This document shows positions 1 to 11,800 of a stretch of DNA of 64,000 bases, in pieces. The notes below the pieces were generated by a model, which was not told where the DNA came from, ran no database searches, and saw only the letters and a program-made list of their open reading frames with translations. The position numbers and the translations under genes are program-made. How positions within the stretch are numbered: the first letter of the stretch is position 1; each line of letters starts with the position of its first letter. This DNA comes from Pseudovirgaria hyperparasitica (taxonomy: Eukaryota; Ascomycota; Dothideomycetes; Acrospermales; Acrospermaceae), in assembly GCF_010093815.1 (NCBI RefSeq), contig NW_022985556.1, forward strand, positions 566,941 through 630,940, in the 5' to 3' direction.

Positions 1-1115
1 AGAGGGTATATATTCCCTTCTAGATTATTCTAGATTATATTAGCTAACTTTAGACCTAGTCGCTACGCTCCGGCGCTTAAGGCTCTTCCCTCTAGACTCT
101 AATAGATCGGGTTATTACTCTAGAGGCTAAGGTTATTATCCTCCGCTACTATGTCGTGCGGTTAGAGAGGACTATACTAGAGGTTAGGACGGATAATAAG
201 ATAGAGGAGTAGCTCTATAGTTCTAGCTCTATGGGTTTGGCTCTGTGTATTGGCTCTATGCCTAGCTCTTATCCGTTTTGGTCCTTTTTAGACCGTTTAG
301 ATACCCGTCGGCTAGTTTCTAGTAATTTAATTCTTAACTTAACGATATTATGTATGCGCTCGCTTAGCTTATGACTATCGGTTTCTATATTCTAATTTTC
401 CTTGAGTCACCTAAGTGTGGGCACCGTATATAAATTAGTTTATCTCTATAAATTCTATTAGAGCACCCGAACTAGTAGCCTAGTAGTTATTAGTTCGGGT
501 ACTCTAACCTTTTATATTTCGTGTTAAGAGTTTAATTCTATAGTAGGGTACCTTTTTTTTAGGTTCTTAGTCCTATGTTTTTCTCGTGTATAATAGTCTA
601 TGTTAGTCTATTCTAGACTCTTCTATATTATTCTATTATGGTATATCGCGTCGCGTTTCTAAAATGGTTATTTACGCTTTCTTCGCGTCTAGTAACTATG
701 CGACGCTTGAATTATAGGGCTGCTATATAGAGTTTTCCTAGTGCGCGTCTAGATTTCCTAGTTTAGTACTTCGTTCTCTACGGTATCCTTCTTCTTTTTA
801 TAACGACCACGACGTTACTATACTTATATTAATAATACGCTATTCTATATCTTTTACTTATACGTAGCTATTATAGAACTTAAGATATATACCGCTGGTT
901 TCTAGGTATCCTTATCCTTAGTATAGTCCTTCTAACGGATTCTATATTTCTAAACACCGTCTTTATTAATTCTATATTTAATAATATAGTCTACTTCGAA
1001 CATGTCTAGTCTATCTTAGGGTATAATAGAGTGTAACTATACGTTCGTACGGCTCTATACGTTAGGTTAAAATCTTTCGAGTAGTAAGACGTGGAATATA
1101 TTATAGATTCTTATA
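1..1115 (-). mobile_element. Gy1-C, 3' part (Ty3/gypsy, cut by window edge and by Gy1-B)
   Basis: This is the left piece of Gy1 copy C, read on the minus strand. It holds the chromodomain end of pol (about 900-1010), the convergent inverted repeat at 458-507 and the start of the antisense coding-like region (about 1-230). The 3' LTR lies off the left edge. The piece stops at 1111-1115 (TTATA), which is repeated at 8828-8832 after Gy1-B. Position 1115 therefore continues at 8833 in the pre-insertion element. It is an RIP-broken fossil with many breaks. It belongs to Gy1 because it aligns base for base with 2630-3756 of copy B and 58265-59417 of copy E. Confidence 0.88.
458..507. repeat. Gy1 convergent inverted repeat (copy C)
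   Basis: Two 17-nt arms (TTAGAGCACCCGAACTA and TAGTTCGGGTACTCTAA) flank a 16-nt spacer, with one arm mismatch. The repeat lies between the 3' end of pol (minus strand) and the antisense coding-like region (plus strand). The same structure is at 3111-3160, 49520-49569 and 58762-58811. Confidence 0.85.
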
Positions 1116-1353
1116 TGTAATGAGTGAAGACGTGGGATAGTAGTCTAACAGTTCATAGAGAGACATAGGAATGTATTTGTAGAGTAGTCTCACTCTCATA
1201 CGAGGTTGATTCCTAACGAGCAGGAATTGGTTTGTACGGTCCACTTATATAGTGACCTCGCTTAACCTAGCTGACTTATCCTAGCTCTGGCCGCTACGTG
1301 GCTGCATGGATTAGAATAGTCTATATAGGTCCGTTAGGGTTCCCGTCCTAATA
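1116..1353 (-). repeat. 3' LTR of Gy1-B
   Basis: This is a 238-bp LTR. It begins TGTAATGAGTG on the plus strand and ends in CCTAATA, the mutated form of the CCTAACA terminus. It differs from 8590-8827 mainly by C/T and G/A transitions. The left flank TTATA matches the right flank of the 5' LTR. Confidence 0.93.
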
Positions 1354-1839
1354 ATATCCTTCTTCTTTTTATGCTTCGCCCCGAAGTACTTAAGTATATA
1401 TAATCCTAAGTCTCCATGATCCACCGTATATCTATATATCTATAACTAAGTTCCTATAACGTTATAACCATCCTTAATATAGGTGAACTCGAGATTCTAG
1501 TTCACTTTTACTAGTTCATGCACGCGCTCATCCCTTGCTTCGTGGCTACTGCCTAGGACACATAATTACTACTTTGGTCGAGCATATATTTAGCTTCGCT
1601 CGCCTTTAATTTTATTCTCTAGTACATCCACCTCGCTCTCAAGGTAAGTCATTAATTCATATACTATCTTCCCTAGTTTAGGTTCAGAAGGGTCTATTAT
1701 GGTCTATTCTTATTAGAACCGGTCCTATATAACCTATTCGCGTTATTACGGTTACTAATTCAGCTTCGTTAACTACCGTTAAGGGTAGACGAATATTCCT
1801 TCCTTAGATCTCTAGCTAACGTGTATATATAGATATCTA

Positions 1840-2840
1840 ATACTAGTCCTATCTCTAAGCCTACCTCCTCCTCTCGTAAGACTCGCTCTAAAGGTATTAC
1901 CTCCTCCCCGGCCACGCCGGCTAAGAAGCCTACCTATCGCGGTGGTACGAAGGCGCGCTCTAAGTCGGAGAAGAGGGTAGCCAGGGCTACTACTACTACT
2001 GCCTCTACCACTAATATAGCCACTAGTCGCTCTAATCTAGGTGATTCTAGTACTAAACTTATGGATGAAGTGGTCGTAGGTTCTCCTCTCGCTCTAAAGC
2101 GCACGCCGCCTACTCTGCCTCCTCTAGAGAATGAAGAAGATCTCGTCATGGATGATGATCGCGAGCCCTCGCGCTTATCCACGCCGCCGCTGTGCCGTGA
2201 CTAGCAAGACTTGTCTATAGGTGAGTATAATGGGCCGTCTTAATCTAGTGTGATCCAAAGTAGTCCACGCTAATACATTCTCAGGTTCCTATGCGTATGT
2301 AAGATACATATAACGACCTTCGCGTCCGCGAGACCCTCGGGGGTCCTTATGGCCACCTACCTACTATATAGAGGGAGTTTAGGGAGCGCTATAAGCTCTT
2401 CCTAGAGGTTATTAAAGTATAAGTTGCGAACACGTTAATTATTTTTAACACCTATTGATATTTCTAGCCGCCGCGAGATCCCTAGCGCCTAGGCTGCCTA
2501 TTCTAGGGAGTCTGTCCTGGCCATAGAGGCCGCAGAGAGGATTCGCTCTATCCCCCCTCGTCCGTCTCGCGCTACTAACGGATCTCGTAAGAGGTCTGCT
2601 ATTTCTCCCTCTAAGTCGCCTCGCAAGAGGGTATATATTCCCTTCTAGATTATTCTAGATCGTGTTAGCTAACTTTAGACCCAGTCGCTGCGCTCCGGCG
2701 CTTAAGGCTCTTCCCTCTAGGCTCTAACGGATCGGGTTATTACTCTAGAGGCTGAGGTCGTCACCCTCCGCCGCCATATCGTGCGGTTAGAGAGGACTAT
2801 ACTAGAGGTTATAACGGATGATGAGATGGAGGAGTAGCTC
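1840..2840 (+). other. Antisense coding-like region of Gy1-B
   Basis: This region is on the strand opposite to pol. About 1860-2200 reads as a Ser/Thr/Lys-rich stretch containing RATTTTASTTN and GSPLALKR. The same peptide is open in copies D (50815-51093, minus) and E (57347-57580, plus). Toward 2840 the same strand shows a basic Ser/Pro segment (SPSKSPRKR) and then a leucine-heptad stretch that looks like a coiled coil. I know no family it belongs to. It is broken here. That it is coding is an inference from strand, frame and shared sequence in three copies. Confidence 0.55.
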
Positions 2841-2885
2841 TATGGTTCTGGCTCTATGTGTTGGCTCTATATATTCTAGATCTAC
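2835..2885 (+). repeat. GCTCTATG minisatellite (Gy1-B)
   Basis: These are imperfect tandem units of the form GGCTCTATG with TGTT-like spacers, near the end of the antisense coding-like region. The matching tracts are about 208-275 (C), 49799-49913 (D) and 58472-58545 (E). They differ in number of units and account for much of the length difference between D and E. Confidence 0.6.
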
Positions 2886-3110
2886 TATGGGTGGTGCGCG
2901 CCGGCTCTGTTTACCTGGCTTTTATCCGTTTTAGTCCTTTCTAGACCGTTTAGATACCCGTCGGCCGGTTTCTAGTAATTTAATTCTTAACTTAACGATA
3001 TTATGTATGCGCTCGCTTCGCTTATGACTATCGGTTTCTACATTCTAATTTTCCTTAAGTTATCTAAGTGTGGGCACCGTATATAAATTAGTTTATCTCT
3101 ATGAATTCCA

Positions 3111-3160
3111 TTAGAGCACCCGAACTAGTGGCCTAGTAGTTATTAGTTCGGGTACTCTAA
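3111..3160. repeat. Gy1 convergent inverted repeat (copy B)
   Basis: Arms 3111-3127 and 3144-3160 are 17 nt each with one mismatch around a 16-nt spacer. The repeat lies between the pol end and the opposite-strand region, as in copies C, D and E. Confidence 0.87.
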
Positions 3161-3429
3161 CCTTTTATATTTCGTGTCAAGAGTTCAATTCTATGGTAGG
3201 GTACCTTTTTTAGGTTCTTAGTTCTATATTTTTCTCGTGTACAATGGTCCATGTTAGTCCATTCTAGACTCTTCTATTATGGTGTGTCGCGTCGCGTTCC
3301 TAAAATGGTTGTTTACGCTTTCTTCGCGTCTGGTAACCGTGCGACACTTAAATTATAGGGCTGCCTTATAGAGTTTTCCTAGTGCGCGTCTGGATTTCCT
3401 AATTAAGCACTTCGTTCTCTGCGGCATCC

Positions 3430-6400
3430 TTCTTCTTTTTATAACGACCGCGACGTCGCTATGTTTACATTGATAATACGCTATTCTATATCTTTTACTT
3501 ATACGCAGCCATTATAGAACTTAAGATATACACCGCTAGTTCCTAGGTATCCTCGTCCTTAGTGCAGTCCTTCCAACGGATTCTATATTTCTAAACACCG
3601 TCTTCATCGATCCTATGTTCGATAATATGGTCTACTTCAAACACGTCTAGTCCATCTTAGAGCATAATAGAGTATAACTACACGTTCGTACGGTCATACA
3701 CGTTAGGTCGAAATCTTTCGAGTAGTGAGACGTGGAACACGTTATAAATTCTTATATTGCTTCCTAAGTCGAGCTCGTAGGCTCTTATACCGATACGACG
3801 TTTGATTCGGAAGGGACCAGCCATTTTATAATCGAGCTTCTTGTTTGCTCGCGACGTTCGTATGTTACGGACGTTAAGAAGGACCTCGTCGCCCTCCTCG
3901 TACGTCTAATCCTTGGCTAACCTATTATAGTACTTCGTATACGAGTCGTTTACTTATTGGATTATAGCGTGATAGTTGCGTGCGGTTTCGAAGATTTTAA
4001 TCGCCAATTCCTAAGCGTGGACGTTCACGTCTATTATTCGATTAAATTAGACCGTATAAGGCTTAAAACCTATCCTTAGACTACGTCCAAGGTTCGCCTA
4101 GAAAGGTATAATACTAGTCGTGCTATAACGACTATTATTATATATGAACTCTACTATACTTAGTAGGGAGGCCTAGTCGTCCTACTCGAAATTATAGAAT
4201 GCGCGTAGGTAGGCTTCGAGCGTCTGGTTCTGTCGCTCTGTCTAGCCATCCGTCTAAGGATAAAATGCTATAGATATATTCCTATTCATGCTTACCATTT
4301 CGCAGAATAACGTCTAGAATTTAGACGTGAAGGTACTTTCTCGGTCCGTAACGATCCTTTTTAGTACACCATAGACCTTAATAATCTCGTTCTGGAACAC
4401 CTACGCCAGTTCTTTGGATGTAATCGTCTTCCACACCGGGATATACCTAGATATCTTTATAAGTCTATCCACGATAATAAGAATAGAATTATAACTTATT
4501 CTAAGTATCTCGCTTAGAGATAAGTTAACTATAAAGTCTATAATAATATCTTCCTATATAAAGAGGGGGACTAAAAGAGGCTGTAAATTCCCATATAGCT
4601 TATGCCTAGGGGCCTTCGTTCTTTAACAAATCGGATAAGTAGCTATCCATTCTTCGACGTACTTGGGCATATCTTCCTAAAAATAGTACTAACGAATTAA
4701 GCTCAGGGTACGTATATACCCAAAGTATCCTACTAGGTTAGCGTCATGGTATCGGCTAACTATGTTAAATCGCGCGTTGCCCGTCGGCACATAGCACTTT
4801 CTATCATAGTAAAGTAAGCCGTCCACGAAGGTCCACTTATAGTCCACTTTAGTCCGTAATGACCTATCTTACTACATTTTACGCAACTTTAAAACTATCG
4901 GGTCTGTCTTCTATAGATCCACGATTAACTAGGCAAGGTTAATTAGACATTCACGCCGGGCATTATCGCCCTTCCCGACAGCGCTAATAAACGGCCTACT
5001 AGGGACTTCGGTACCGCGTCTTTAGTTACCGGCTTTAGTCTTAGAGATTCGATTACCGGCATTAACGTTAGCATCTCGCTAATCGCCTAATAACTTAAAA
5101 TCTAACCTCGTCCTCGAGAGTTGGGCCTATAGCTACTCTAGGACCCTATGGCTACTATGATTCTAGGCGCCTTCTTTATAGTTAGGTCTTCTTAACATCC
5201 TATTAGCTAGGTTTATACTTCTAGGTTAATGGTAGATTACAAAGTAAAAGTTCGTAAGCTACTTAGCCTATCGAACCTATCGACGGTTTAAAACCGTCGT
5301 GCTCATGAACCCCTTTAAGTTATGGTAATTAGTTAGTAACTCGACGTCATGCATAGTACCTTTAAGATAATGTCGCCACTATTTAAACGACTCTACTATT
5401 ACTAGTAGCTCTTGGTCATGGATAGTATATCTAGTCTTAACATCAACTATTTTGCGCGAGAAGAACGTAACTAGATACCATTGAACCTTTTTGGACTTAG
5501 TTAGTCTAGGCTAGGAGAGAATGCCTAAGATTATAAATCCTAACGCGTCGGTTTCGACGCGGATAGGTTTAGTTAGGTCGAAGTGCACCAGCAATAGGGT
5601 AGTAGTGAATGCCTCTTTGATTTTCTCGAAGGAGGCCCTTTCGTCTTCTAATAATTCTATAGGCTATAATTTAATATTACGCTATTTCTATCCACCGCGG
5701 ACCGTAATAGACGAATCTATGGTGGTAGTACGCGCGTTAAGCGGTGCTACTAGCCGGGAGAAGTACTTAACGAATTTTCGGTAGTAATTAGCGAATCCGA
5801 TAAAGACACGTATGTCTCAAACCGATTTTGGTTTAGGCCAGTCCACGATAGTAGCGACCCTATCCCTTTCCATGGTTATACCTTGATTAGTAATGACGAA
5901 GCCAAGGAAGTTAACGTGGTCCTAGTGGAACTCGCATTTAGATAGCTTAATGTATAGCTTGTGTTTTTCTAGCCTACCTAGGACTGCGCGTACATGCTAG
6001 ATGTGTTCTTCTTCGTTATTAGAGAAGATAAGGATGTCGTCGAGGTATACGATGCACGTCGTGTTAAGTAGGCCTGCTAGCGCGTTATTAATATACGCTT
6101 AGAAGGTCCCTAGCGCGTTAGTTAGTCCAAAAGGGACCACTATGTACTCAAAGTGTCCATAACGGGTCCTAAACGCCGTTTTCCACTCATCGCCCTTCTT
6201 AATACATAGGCGGTAGTAGGCATCGCGTAGATCGAGCTTAGTAAAGATCTTCGCGCGCCCTAGTCTATCGATAGACTCGGAGATAAGAGGTAGTAGGTAA
6301 CGATTCTTTCGCGTGATGTTATTTAGGCCACGGTAGTCGACATACAGACGGAGACTCCTATCCTTCTTCTTTATAAAGAGGATTAGAGCTCCGGCTAGGG

Positions 6401-8548
6401 ACATACTAGGCCTAATCTATCCTCGCGTAAGGTTCTTTTCGATGTATTCTCGGAGGACCTATAGCTCAGGTTCTAATAGAGGGTAGATGGGTCCGTATAG
6501 GGGTTATTAACCGTCCTCGAGGTTAATAGTAAGATCGGTAGGTTGGTATTAAGGTAATTCGGACGAGTCGATCGCTGACGCGATATATTAGTATATTTTA
6601 TACTAATGTAGTAGGTTTTCGTCCACTTTGATGCTAAGTTCTCTATTTTAAGTGAGTAAGAGGACGTAGATAGCAGAGATTGCCTTTTCGCAGTCCTTCT
6701 GGAATTATTCGTCGTCGACTAGCTATACTAGGTTCCATTATGGTGGGTGCATGCGCTAGCCAGCTGTTTTCTAGATGAAGTCTAGTTTCGGGTTATATTT
6801 TTCGAGCCACGGTATACCGAGAATCATGTCGAAGGGGCTATCTACCACGATAAAGGTTAAGTAGCAGGGTTTCCACTTCCCCCCGCTGTCCTAGATGCTA
6901 TATTTAATAGTATAGGTACCCTACAATTTGATGGGACCATCAATGCCATGGAAGGTGGCACCTATTAGTGCTTAAATGTCGACGTTAAGTTCTCGTGCTC
7001 GTTAAGTTAATATAATGTTAGTGGCTGAACCGCTATCGAGCATTACGGTCCAATGTTATCCACGGGGGACCTTGATAGGCCTAGCCTACAGTTCGATATA
7101 CTGGTTAGCTGGTTATCCCTCTATTTTAGTTACGCCTATAAGTCGCGAGGGTTTCTCGTAGGTAGTTAGTTTTTTATATTATGTACCGGGTAGTTAGGCG
7201 CGATGTGTCCTAGCTGCTAGCACTTATAGTATATAACTAACTTAGTATCTATGTTAGTATTCGGTGGTTTCCTAGAGCGGTACTCGGGTGCTATATGGCC
7301 TATCCTACCATAAGTATAGTAGGTGACTTTAGGTCGTTTATGCGAGTCGTTTCTCGTATCTTAATATGTCGACCGGTGGGAAGATCCGCGGTACGGGCCT
7401 CGTCCTCTCGAGTTCGTGGAGTGGTAGTGCCCACGAGGTATTCCGCGCGATCTATTACTAAACCGGTCCTCTTTAGACGATTTCGCATCGGATTAGATTA
7501 GTAGGGATAGTCGTGCGCCTGTACGGCGTTGGTTATTCATTATACGCCAGTGTCGTTCTGCGAGATTCGCGAGTGCCTAAAGGTCGGTAGAGATGGACGT
7601 TGTAAGGTCGATACGTTCTTTTACACTCGGATTAAGGGACCTTTTAAAGTCGTCGCATTATCGAACCATGCGATCTTCCTTAGCTTCTCTCTAGAGAGGT
7701 CGGAGGTATTTAAGGAGTTGTAACGGGGATTGTCTTTCTCGCTATTAAGTCTTAAAGATATGGCTCTAAGCCTATTCGCGTCGCTCGGCTCTATCGCCAA
7801 AGCATTAAAGAAGGAATTCGGTGAACGTGTCCTAGTTATACGCATCCTTAGGGTGTTCGATCCGATATACCATCCAATATTCAGATAGCGTTAGGTCTAG
7901 GTAGTTCTATGCGAACCTAATCTTATTACTATCGTTCGTGAATAGGTGGAAGAATCGGCTACACTAGTAAGCCCATTCGTGAAAGCTCTTCCTGGTTTTA
8001 CCATCAAAGTAAGGTAGTTTCTTAGGCCGAGGCAACTAGAATAGTAATAGACTTGGTTAGACTGTTTCGGCTTGAGTTGGTCCATATTAGTATAGGTTGG
8101 TTGCTACTAGCACTAAAGCGCGTAGTGCGGCTTCGAGTCTAGTAGTTCGTTCTTACGTTTCGTTAAGTTCGCGAAGTTACTATTTAAGCTAAACCTAACG
8201 CTACCTCTCCGCGTGTAGCCTAGTATACACGTCGTCGTGAGGCGTGGTTAATGTTAGTCGGTTCTAACGAATTAGTTCGTTAACGTTAATAGGGTCTAGT
8301 CTTATAGTAAGGATGGGTCTAGTATAGTGTGAACTAGACCGCGATAGAGTATGATAGACTCCTTCCTTATTATCTAGGTAGTCTTCCACGGTTACACGGA
8401 ATGCCGTACTAGTTATTAGTACGATAGCTTATAGGGTATACTTATCGGTAGAGGTGGTCGTAGGGAGACTATTCTCCTCATTTAGATTTGGGGAGAGTCT
8501 CTCGTAGGAGGTCGTGCCACGGGTATTATGGCGTGTAGTAGGAGCCAT
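3430..8548 (-). pseudogene. gag-pol of Gy1-B (fossil)
   Basis: The gag start codon is at 8548, reading down, and opens MAPTTRHNTRG. The order is gag, two zinc knuckles of the form C-x2-C-x4-GH-x4-C (about 7290-7180), an aspartic protease DSGS motif (about 7050), RT with [10 protein letters not shown] and a YLDDILIFS catalytic box (about 6450-6020), RNase H, integrase (about 5000-3800) and a chromodomain close to the pol end. The RT core is the best preserved part. It is Ty3/gypsy by gene order (RT before integrase). It is a broken fossil with many RIP stops. Confidence 0.88.
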
Positions 8549-8589
8549 CTCTATAAGCTACCGTCGTACTATATAGAGAGGAATTAAAA

Positions 8590-8827
8590 TGTAATGAGTG
8601 AAGACGTGGGATAGTAGTCTAACAGTTCATAGAGAGACATAGGAATGTATTTATAGAGTAGTCTCACTCTTATACGAGGTTAATTCCTAACGAGTAGGAA
8701 TCGGTTTATGCGGTCCACTTATATAGTAACCTCGCTTAACCTAGCTGACTCATCCTAGCTCTAGCCGCTACGTGGCTGCATGGATTAGAATGGTCCATAC
8801 AGGTCCGTTAGGGTTCCCGTCCTAACA
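8590..8827 (-). repeat. 5' LTR of Gy1-B
   Basis: This is a 238-bp LTR, TGTAATG...CCTAACA on the plus strand. It keeps the canonical TG...CA ends. The right flank TTATA (8828-8832) pairs with 1111-1115. It is not a solo LTR. Confidence 0.93.
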
Positions 8828-11800
8828 TTATATTACTTCCTAAGTCGAGCTCGTAGGCTCTTATACTAATATAACGTTTGATTCGGAAGGGACTAGCCAT
8901 TTTATAATTAAGCTTCTTATTTACTCGTGATGTTCGTATATTACGGACATTAAGAAGGACCTTATTGCCCTCCTCGTACGTCTAATCCTTGGCTAACCTA
9001 TTATAGTACTTCGTATATAAGTCGTTTACTTATTAGATTATAGCGCGATAGTTATATACGGTTTTAAAGATTTTAATCGCTAATTTCTAAGCGTGGACGT
9101 TTACGTCTATTATTTAATTAAATTAGACCGTCTAAGGCTTAAAACCTATCCTTAGACTACGTCCGAGGTTCGCCTAGAAAGGTATAATATCTATTATGCT
9201 ATAACGGCTATTATTATATATGAACTCTACTATACTTAGTAGGGAGGCCTAGTCATTCTACTCGAAATTATAGAATACGTGTAGGTAGGCCTCGAGTATC
9301 TAGTTCTATCGCTCTATCTAGCTATCCGTCTAAGGATAAAATACTATAGACATATTTCTATTTATACTTACTATTTCGTAGAATAACGTCTAGAATTTAG
9401 ATGTGAAGGTACTTCCTCAGTCTATAATAATCCTTTTTAGTATACTATGGACCTTAATAATCTCGTTCTAGAATACCTACGCTAGTTCTTTAGATGTAAT
9501 CGTCTTCTATACTAGGATATACCTAGATATCTTTATAAGTCTATCTATAATAATAAGAATAGAATTATAACTTATTCTAAGCATCTCGCTTAGAGGTAAG
9601 TTAACTATAAAGTCTATAGTAATATCTTCCTATATAAAGAGGGGGACTAAAAGAGGCTATAAATTCCTATATAGCTTGTGCCTAGGGGCCTTCGTTCTTT
9701 GATAAATCGGATAAGTAGCTATCTATTCTTCGATGTACTTAGGTATATCTTCCTAAAAATAGTACTAACGAATTAAGCTTAGGGTACGTATATATCTAAA
9801 GTATCCTACTAGATTAGCGTTATAGTATCGGCTAACTACGTTAAATCGCGCCTTACCCGTTAGTATATAGTACTTTCTATTATAGTAAAGTAAGCCGTCC
9901 ACGAAGGTCTACTTATAGTCTACTTTAGTCCGTAATAACCTATCTTACTATATTTTACGTAACTTTAAAACTATTAGGTCTATCTTCTATAGATCCACGA
10001 TTAACTAGGCGAGGTTAATTAGATATTCACGCCGGGTATTATCGCCCTTCCCGATAGCGCTAATAAACGGCCTACTAGGGACTTCGGTACCGCGTCTTTA
10101 GTTACCGGCTTCGGTCTTAGAGATTTAATTACCGGCATCGACGTTAGTATCTTACTAATCGCCTAATAACTTAAAATCTAACCTCGTCCTTAAGAGTTGG
10201 GCCTATAGCTACTCTAGGACCCTATAGCCACTATAATTCTAGGCGCCTTCTTTATAGTTAGGTCTTCTTAATATTCTATTAGCTAGGTTTATATTTCTAG
10301 GTTAATAGTAGATTATAAAGTGAAAGTTTATAAGCTACTTAGTCTATTAAACCTATTAATGGTTTAAAACCGTCGTGCTTATAAACCCCTTTAAGTTATA
10401 GTAATTAGTTAGTAACTCGACGTTATATATAGTACCTTTAAGATAATATCGCTACTATTTAAATGACTCTACTATTACTAGTAGCTCTTAGTTATAGATA
10501 GTATATCTAGTCTTAATATTAACTATTTTACGCGAGAAGAACGCAACTAAATACTATTAGACCTTTTTAGACTTAGTTAGTCTAGGCTAGAAGAGAATGC
10601 CTAAGATTATAAATCCTAACGCGTCGGTTTTAATATAGATAGATTTAGTTAGGTCGAAGTGCACTAGTAATAGGATAGTTATAAATACCTCTTTGATTTT
10701 CTCGAAGGAGGCTCTTTCGCCTTCTAATAATTCTATAGGCTATAATTTAATATTACGCTATTTCTATCTACCGCGGACCGTAATAGACGAATCTATAGTA
10801 GTAGTACATGCGTTAAGCGGTGCTACTAGCTAGGAGAAGTGCTTAACGAATTTTTAGTAGTAATTAGTAAATCCGATAAAGACACGTATATCTTAAACCG
10901 ATTTTAGTTTAGGCTAGTCTACGATAGTAGCGACTCTATCCCTTTCTATGGTTATACCTTAATTAGTAATAATAAAGCTAAGGAAGTTAATATGGTCCTA
11001 GTGGAACTCGCATTTAGATAGCTTAATATATAGCTTATGTTTTTCTAGCCTATCTAGGACTACGCGTACGTACTAGATGTATTCTTCTTTATTATCCGAG
11101 AAGATAAGGATGTCGTTAAGGTATATAATATACGTCGTGTTAAGTAGGCCTACTAGCGCGTTATTAATATACGCTTAGAAGGTCCCTAGCGCGTTAGTTA
11201 GTCTAAAAGGGACTACTATATACTTAAAGTATCTATAACGGGTCCTGAACGCCGTTTTCCACTTATCGCCCTTCTTAATATATAGGCGGTAGTAGGTGTC
11301 GCGTAGATTGAGCTTAGTAAAGATCTTCACGCGCCCTAGTCTATTAATAGACTTAGAGATAAGAGGTAGTAGGTAATAATTCTTTTATATAATGTTATTT
11401 AGGCTACGGTAGTCGATATATAGACGGAGACTCCTATCCTTCTTCTTTATAAAGAGGATTAGAGCTCCGGCTAGGGATATACTAGGCCTAATCTATCCTC
11501 GCGTAAGGTTCTTTTCGATATATTCTTAGAGGACCTATAGCTTAGGTTCTAATAGAGGGTAGATGGGTCCGTGTAGGGGTTATTAACCGTCCTTAAGGTT
11601 AATAGTAAGATTAGTAGATTGGTATTAAGGTAATTTGGACGAGTCGATTGCTAACGCGATATATTAGTATATTTTATACTAATATAGTAGGTTTTCGTCC
11701 ACTTTAATACTAAGCTCTCTATTTTAAGTAAGTAAGAGGATATAGATAGTAGAGATTACCTTTTTATAGTTCTTCTGGAATTATTCGTCGTCGACTAGCT

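Larger units (their letters stand above)
1116..8827 (-). mobile_element. Gy1-B, full-span Ty3/gypsy chromodomain LTR retrotransposon
   Basis: This copy is 7712 bp with 238-bp LTRs at 1116-1353 (3' LTR) and 8590-8827 (5' LTR). The TTATA duplications at 1111-1115 and 8828-8832 show that it is an insertion into Gy1-C. Parts in transcription order on the minus strand are gag from about 8548, two CCHC knuckles (about 7290-7180), protease, RT, RNase H, integrase, a chromodomain (about 3650-3560), an inverted repeat and an antisense coding-like region (about 1840-2840 on plus). It is a little shorter than copy D (8083 bp). It is broken, with dozens of RIP stops, but keeps more CA and TG than its host C, so it is the younger of the two. 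Confidence 0.93.

Noticed and set aside
1934-2182. Open frame on minus inside Gy1-B
   Set aside because: It is the reverse shadow of the antisense coding-like region; the plus-strand frame is the one shared with D and E.
5521-5784. Open frame on plus, repeated at 61183-61443
   Set aside because: It is antisense to the RNase H part of Gy1 pol, outside the convergent antisense region, with no sign of its own coding character.
7621-7845. Open frame on minus in Gy1-B gag, similar at 63283-63507
   Set aside because: It is a neighbouring frame of gag. The frame with normal gag character is a different one.
8590-8827. Solo LTR
   Set aside because: Its right flank TTATA pairs with the left flank of the LTR at 1116, so it is the 5' LTR of Gy1-B.
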